DNA from: Hymenoscyphus infarciens
Taxonomy: Eukaryota > Ascomycota > Leotiomycetes > Helotiales > Helotiaceae
NCBI GenBank assembly: GCA_001414345.1
Contig: LLCB01000523.1
Coordinates: forward strand, 1-26,459
DNA: 26,459 nucleotides
Direction of reading: 5' to 3'
This document shows, one piece after another, positions 20,579-26,459 of this stretch (the stretch's first letter is position 1; each line of letters opens with the position of its first letter). The notes below the pieces were generated by a model. That model searched no databases. It was not told the origin of the DNA and saw only the letters and a program-made list of their open reading frames with translations. The position numbers and the translations under genes were made by a program.

Positions 20579-21598
20579 ATGGTAATCAAAATCTACGGCA
20601 TCCCCTCAGGATCAACCTGCACCCAAAGAGTAACAATGACCCTCCACGAAAAAGGGATCCCCTATAAATTCATTCCCGTAAATTTCGCAGCGGGCGAGAA
20701 CAAAAGTCCGGAGTTCTTAGCTATGAGTCCCTTTGGGAAGGTACCAGTTTATGTTGGTGATGATGGGATGGTGCTTTTTGAGAGTAGGGCTATTTGTCGG
20801 TATATTGCTTTGAAATGGAGGGATGAGGGGACGAGATTGGTGCCTGATAATTGGGATTTGGCGGGACGGACGGAGGATGGGGAGGGGATTGGAGGATGGG
20901 TGAGATTTGAGAATGTGAGTTGTATTATTGGTTTTGATTTTGAGGGGTATGTTTTGTTGGTACAAGGGGATCGAGGATGAGAGAGGTGGTTGGGGGACGG
21001 AGGTGTATAAGTGAAATTGAAAACGAACAAGAGGAAAAGTGAGGGAAATCGAAGAGACGAAGAGACGAATGGGGAACTCATTAAAGACACTAAGGAGCAA
21101 AATGCTAATTGATAACAGGTATGTTCGATGGAAACAAGTTATTTCGATCCTCCAACAATGACAATCGGAATCGAAAGAGTATATAAATCGTACGTTCCTC
21201 TCCTCATGTACCCCGCCAACCCCCACTTGAGGAAACCATCAACAATTCTCATTCTCAAAACAAAAGAACCCCCTTCTCCTCTTTCTTCACTAATGAGAAC
21301 CAGATTCTACGGCCTAACCTGCAACGAAGCAAAAGTCCAAGAAAACGTCGTTCTCTTAGAAAAAGCACTAAACGTTTACAACAAAATCCTCGCCGATAAC
21401 AAATATTTCTGCGGAGATGACTTCTCTCTTGCTGATATTTTTCATATCCCCAACGCGATTTTTGTAAGGAGACTGAAGGGATTTCAAGAGATCTTTGGGA
21501 GGTATCCGAATTTTTCACGGTGGTTGAAATTGTGTGAGCAGAGGGGGGCTTGGGGGAAGGCTTTGGAGGATACGAAGGGGATGGAGAGGAAGGAATGA
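20579..21598 (+). CDS. Glutathione S-transferase, fungal phi/theta-like
   Basis: Three exons: 20579-20914, 21119-21189 and 21304-21598. Intron 1 is 204 bases (GTGAGT, GCTAAT branch) and intron 2 is 114 bases (GTACGT, ACTAAT branch). The product is 233 residues, normal for a GST. The N-terminal thioredoxin fold has the probable catalytic SGSTCTQRV region (Ser/Thr 10-15), the cis-proline V55-P56 and the glutathione-contacting FESRAICRYIA (E68-S69). The helical domain has ETSYFDPP, FYGLTCNEAKV and the N-capping FSLADIFHIPN. It would conjugate glutathione to electrophiles in the cytosol. ATG 20579 is preferred to the in-frame upstream ATG at 20534 because family members begin at MV(I/L)K(I/L)YG. 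Intron 2 is a multiple of three without a stop, so retention would keep the frame. Confidence 0.92.
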
Positions 21599-22673
21599 GA
21601 GGTATGCTTAGGTGATTAGTTTGATGAGGATGTGGGCAGTTATAATTTTTTGGAGTTTGGTATTGGTGTTGGAATTTGGAAGCAATAATTGATAGAGATT
21701 TTGAGTATCTACTCAGTGCAACAGCCACTGTTCAGGTGTGGATTGCGGACTGAGACGACTCGGACAAAATAATGATGCTAGCATGACTCTGTGGGGGCTA
21801 TATTTTGAAATGAAAGATGAAAAAATAAACAAAAGACAAAACAACTGAAAGTAATTGAGTGTAAAATTGAAATCGACACACAGATAGCCAAGAACCATCT
21901 TAATCTCTGGAGAGCCTCGTCAAAGCAGTTTCCCGTCTGGAGAGGTGTTCTTCGAACTTTAAAAGCCTAGGAAAAACAACAATACTCCAGAAATAGCTTG
22001 GAAGTTATTAGTTGAAGTTAACAAGAAGTGGAGGCAGTGTTCTCTCTAGAGGCTGGAGATTTCGGGACGGGTCTCCGCTCAGTCAGCCCAAAATTACTCC
22101 TCAAACGCGATTGGTTTAGGCCGCTTACCTACGCGAGCACAACCCCCTTTTGACGTTTGCAGCCAATCACAGGTTGTCCCTCGGGTGGTTAGAACTCTTT
22201 CCAAGTGTTCTGGATATCTCACAGTCAGACTCCAACAGCTTCCTGTATGTTCACGCCGCAGGTTCCAAATGTTTGGAAGCAACCAAAAGCTCGCTATGTC
22301 GCACAGCCTGACAATTTCTCTGCATCCGATGCAACACGAGTGTCTTACTTTGGCCACTCACCAATCGCAGTCGATTATTTGTGGCGTTCATTTCTTCTCC
22401 CGAATGTGCTGCAAACAGTTTGGCGCCAGGCCAGCTGCTGAAAGGAGAGAACGCCCATCCTCAGCCGCATAAACCATCGCTGCAAGTAGCTTGTAAGTAA
22501 CCTGTCAGATTGTCAGATTATATTTATGGCGTCCGCCCACTTAAGTGAGATGTCGGCGATGTGGTTGTTGTAATTTGGACAATTCAAATTTCGGTCGCTT
22601 TCTCAATTCCCTATTCCTCCCCTTTCGTTTATCGTGCATTCTTTGTCTTTTCAGTTCCAGAAGGAGTCCAAAA
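21599..22673. promoter_or_regulatory. Chitin synthase upstream region with CCAAT boxes
   Basis: A 1,075-base gap between GST and the chitin synthase. CCAAT boxes occur at 22163-22167 and 22371-22375 (plus) and inverted (ATTGG) at 22110-22114; a TGACGT motif is at 22151-22156. The CCAAT-binding HAP complex is the usual factor in fungi; use of these sites is inferred. The last 100 bases are pyrimidine-rich and include TTTTCAG (22648-22654), which could be an acceptor of a leader intron. Open frames at 22094-22357 (minus) and 22185-22472 (plus) look like chance. Confidence 0.4.
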
Positions 22674-25507
22674 ATGGATCCAAGGCAACATCACGACCGG
22701 TCGAATTCTGCGGGAAGTCTTGGACGGCGCAATATACGGGTATGTCTGAATACGTGGTGGGAATAAGAGGAAGGACAATAAATGTTAACTTTCAGAAGAT
22801 GCCGTATATTCCAGACACCAATTTACACCAACCTTACCACCATCCTCCTACTGATTCCGAATTACACGATAGCTACGGAGATGGACCACACGGCCCTCAA
22901 TACGAGTCTCGTTATGACCCTCACGAATATGCCTTCGATCCCCAAGAACACCAGCGACATTCCTATCACCAACCGTATGAAACTGCCCCTCAAGATATAC
23001 CTCTCCTCCCTAGACCCCACAGCGGGCAAACGACGCTCTACGATCCCCTTCATCACGACGAAGAAGTGCATATACCCCTCCATCATGAAGCATCGCAAAG
23101 TTCCTTCAACCACCGACCGAGCCTACACGCGACGAGCACAGGAATTAGCACAGGATCTGGAATCGTTTCAACAGACCAAATACCCCAAGCGAGAGTTGGG
23201 CATTTGGTTTACGATTGTCCGGTCCCACCAAAGCTGCTTAATCAATCCAAACATTTTGCTGAAGGAGGACGGGATGAGTTTACACATATGCGATATACCG
23301 CAGCCACCTGCGATCCAGCGGATTTCGTAGCGGAAAGATTTACTTTGCGACAACAATTGTTTGGAAAGCCCAGAAGAACGGAATTGCTAATCGTTGTGAC
23401 AATGTATAATGAGGACGATGTGCTTTTCGCTAGGACCATGGCAGGAGTTTTCCAAAATATCGAATACATGTGTTCTCTTGCTGGTCAGCATAAAGGTTTA
23501 TGGGATAAGAATGGGTGGAAGAATATCGTGGTTTGTATCGTCAGTGACGGACGTGCGAAAATCAATGCCCGAACCAGGAGTGTTCTTACTGCTCTTGGAG
23601 CCTATCAGCATGGTGTTGCGAGACAAAAAGTTAACGACAAGAAGGTTACGGCTCATATTTACGAGTATACTACAAAGGTCGGACTTCAAGTCAAGAAAGA
23701 TGTTGTTGAAACAAGACCAGGCGCTGTGGTTCCCGTTCAACTTCTCTTCTGCCTCAAGGAAGAAAACCAGAAGAAAATCAACAGTCATCGATGGGCACTT
23801 CAAGCTTTTGGAGAAGCTCTCCAACCCAGTGTGGTCGTCTTACTCGATGCCGGAACAAGACCAGGGAAGCAATCCATCTACCAACTTTGGAGGGCATTCG
23901 AGCTCGATCCTAAATGCGCTGGGGCCTGTGGTGAAATTAAAGCCATGCTTGACGGCGGCAAGAAGCTGATAAACCCACTCGTTGCGACACAGAATTTCGA
24001 GTATAAAATGAGCAACATTCTCGATAAACCAATGGAATCAGCATTCGGATTTATTTCTGTCCTTCCCGGTGCGTTCTCCGCATATCGATTTATTGCTCTC
24101 CAGAACGATAAACGTGGTGAAGGTCCACTTGAGAAATATTTCGACGGCGAGAAGCATCATCTGGATGCGGGAATTTTCACGAAAAACATGTACTTGGCCG
24201 AAGATCGGATTCTTTGCTTCGAATTAGTCGCAAAGCGGAGGTCATCTTGGGTTTTGACATATGTTTGTTCGGCCACGGGCGAGACTGATGTGCCAGAAGA
24301 GATGGCAGAACTAATCAAACAGCGAAGACGTTGGCTAAATGGTTCCTTTTTCGCTGCCGTATATGCTCTCGTTCACTTCTACCAGATTTTCAGAAGTTCC
24401 CACTCAATGGGTCGGAAGCTTATGTTCATGGTCGAATTCGCGTACCAGGCTATTAGTATGATTTTCTCCTGGTTTGCAGTGGGAAATTTCTTCCTTGTGT
24501 TTCGAATTCTTACTGTCGCATTGGGCGATCCGAAGCTCCTAGGCAAGGCAGGTGGAATCTTGTCTGTGGTTACCGAGTGGATTTATCTTGCCTCGATTGT
24601 TACTTGCTTCGTCTTGTCGCTCGGTAATACGCCAGATGGTTCAAGGAGATTTTATAAATTCATGGTCTACGTTTGGGGAGTTATTATGCTGTAAGTTTTC
24701 TGTGGAGCTTCAATTTGCCTAGGCACTGACATGATCTAGCTATCTGCTCTTTGCCTCCGTTTTTATAACCTACAAATCCGTCAAAGAGGAGCTTGGAGAT
24801 GACAAGTTCAAAATCTCAGATCTCGTTCAAAACTCAATCTTCTTCACCCTCATCGTCTCTCTCCTTTCAACCTACGTACTGTGGATTTTCATATCCATCG
24901 TATTCCTTGATCCTTGGCATATCGTCACATCCTCACTCCAATACATGCTTCTCACCCCTACGTACACGAATGTAATTAACGTCTACGCATTCTGCAATAC
25001 CCACGACGTAACCTGGGGTACCAAAGGAGACGACAAACCACCGCCACTCGCTCATGCCAAAGTCGATCCCACTACTGGCCAGAAAACAGAAGAACCAGGA
25101 CTCAACAACACTGATCTCGATGACCTCTATGCTTCCGCTCTAACATCTTTCTCCGCGCCCGCACCCCCAGAACCCGTCAAGGTCAACGCTAGGGATGAAG
25201 AAGAAGGGTATAATAAAGCGTTTAGAAGTTATGTCGTCTTGTGTTGGATGTTCTGTAATGCGGCCCTTGTGGCTGTTGTTTTGGGTACTGGGGGATTGAG
25301 TAGACTACGTGTTTCCAAGGACTCCAACTTCGCCGCGGGAGTGGAGAAGACTTATTTGTTTGTTATTTTGTGGAGTGTGGCTGGGTTGAGTGCTTTCAAA
25401 TTCGTGGGCGCTATGTGGTATCGGATTCATCGTATCGTAAGTTTTCCCCGGATTCGAGTGTGTCATGAAAATTGTTGCTAACTTCTTGCGTCTAGTTTGT
25501 TCATTGA
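22674..25507 (+). CDS. Chitin synthase, division 1 (probably class I)
   Basis: Four exons: 22674-22739, 22796-24690, 24740-25436 and 25496-25507. Introns are 56, 49 and 59 bases with GTATGT and GTAAGT donors. The product is about 889 residues. It polymerises UDP-GlcNAc into chitin at the plasma membrane. A His/Pro-rich, probably disordered N-terminus (about 25-180) precedes the conserved [17 protein letters not shown] (from 183). The catalytic part has VVTMYNEDD (about 222-230), LLDAGTRPG (about 371), [13 protein letters not shown] (from 491) and QRRRWLNG (531-538). Membrane segments follow from about 545 to the end, with the conserved FDPW-like FLDPWH and [20 protein letters not shown]. The DCPVP motif and [21 protein letters not shown] segments favour class I over II or III, from memory only. 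If intron 3 were retained, the tail would end at 25481 instead. Confidence 0.94.
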
Positions 25508-26459
25508 TTCTAGGGGCGGATTGACAGTTTTCGGGTGTGGGACCGTGGTCTGAAACCTGGCGTTGCCAAGCCCGCTAGGCCTAATTAGTAAATCACGTGC
25601 TTACCCTATCAAAAAAAAGTATAGATAGCTTTAAATTAATAACATGATTTTTTAAAGTATCTAAGTATACTTTTAACTATAACTATAGTTATGAACTATC
25701 TATTTCTTATCTCTAAAAAGCTTTAAATTAATTAATCTATCTTTTATATTTATCTTTATAAATATTAAAGTTATATAAAACTAGAAATAAGATAAATTAT
25801 ACTCTTAGAGTTTCTAATAAGTCTATCTTTTATTCTATACTATTTACTTCTCTCTACTACTCTTCTAAAAGCTTTAAAATACTTTAATAATATATACTAA
25901 TTACTCTTTAATATATAAAATTTAATTATAAGTCTAATATATTTATTAGAATAGAAAGTACTTTATAAATAACTACTCTACTACTAATAATCTAGATTCT
26001 ACTAAGTACTTTTAGTATATACTCTAGATAGTCTTATATGCTTAATATATATAGAAAATATTCTAATATATATATATATAGTTATATAATATTTTAAATT
26101 AATACTAATAAAACTTAGAAAGCTAATAGAAGTAACTACTTTCTAATAGTTAATCTTATAAGTTAAAAGACTCTCTTACTTTTAAAGGATTTTACTTACT
26201 TTATTAACTTATTATATATAATAATATATAATTAAAAGAGAATATCTTATAGTATAATTTTAATTATAAGTAAGCTTTCTTAGAGGTATATTTAATAAAA
26301 CGTAAGTCTCTTAGTACTATAAGTAAAGTGTCTTAATTTAAAAGCCTTTTAACGAATTCTTTATAGCTTATTATATCTAATACTTTTAACTATCTTATAA
26401 AAGATTATTATAATATAAGACTCTAAGATTAACTTAGCTTTATCTTTTAAATTAGAAAA
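25508..26459. other. RIP-degraded AT-rich block at the right edge
   Basis: Normal composition lasts only about 95 bases past the chitin synthase stop. A motif AAATCACGTGCTTACCC (25,591-25,607) and an A-run then give way to TA-rich, CA/TG-depleted sequence to the window end. No open frame is usable. The abrupt junction suggests a transposon inserted just downstream of the gene, with the CACGTG-containing stretch possibly its terminus. The block continues beyond the window. Confidence 0.7.

Noticed and set aside
22094..22472. Short frames on both strands upstream of the chitin synthase
   Set aside because: They overlap on opposite strands in a region with CCAAT boxes; better explained as promoter.
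22634..22673. Upstream ATG of the chitin synthase frame as the start
   Set aside because: That frame reads through the 56-base intron; ATG 22674 with a GTATGT donor at 22740 gives a cleaner N-terminus in frame with exon 2.
1..26459. Biosynthetic gene cluster, Starship captain or similar cargo system
   Set aside because: The intact genes are unrelated housekeeping or enzyme genes with no transporter, regulator, backbone enzyme or recognisable tyrosine recombinase.
1..26459. tRNA or rRNA genes
   Set aside because: I saw no B-box-like GGTTCGAATCC with a matching cloverleaf by eye; a covariance-model scan would be needed to exclude them fully.

Overview
The window looks like nuclear DNA of a filamentous ascomycete. 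The evidence is short spliceosomal introns (about 49-204 bases) with GT donors, TAG/CAG acceptors and CTGAC/CTAAC-type branch sites, a division-1 chitin synthase, and a sharp split between gene islands of ordinary composition and AT-rich blocks. Those blocks have almost no CA or TG dinucleotides but many TA, which is the footprint of repeat-induced point mutation (RIP). A Leotiomycete-like fungus is a guess only; nothing in the sequence fixes the class.

Layout. Positions 1 to about 10,215 are one RIP-degraded repeat block: a head-to-head tandem array (1-1105), a decayed reading frame (from about 1461), pentamer and TAG-type microsatellites (2656-2800), an inverted LTR relic (about 5849-6047), and a short LTR element with two 246-base LTRs (6836-7081 and 8726-8971) around an interior that escaped much of the RIP. 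From about 10,215 to 18,240 is a gene island: a mitochondrial PPR-like protein (minus strand), divergent from LSM3 (4 exons), followed by a GTPBP1-type GTPase (3 exons). About 18,240-19,060 is a small RIP-like AT-rich insert. From about 19,060 to 25,600 is a second island: a probable pseudogene on the minus strand (19315-19770), a three-exon glutathione S-transferase and a four-exon chitin synthase. From about 25,600 to the end is RIP-degraded DNA again.

The intact genes do not form a pathway cluster. LSM3 (mRNA decay and splicing), the GTPBP1-like translational GTPase and the PPR-like protein all concern RNA or translation but are ordinary housekeeping genes. GST and chitin synthase are independent enzymes for detoxification and cell-wall synthesis. 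I found no convincing new multi-gene system. The most interesting signals are the repeat biology: the head-to-head array, an LTR pair differing only by transitions, and the non-coding, partly RIP-spared LTR interior. Next comes the decayed gene beside the small AT-rich block. All exon boundaries were worked out by hand from splice signals, frame and family conservation.
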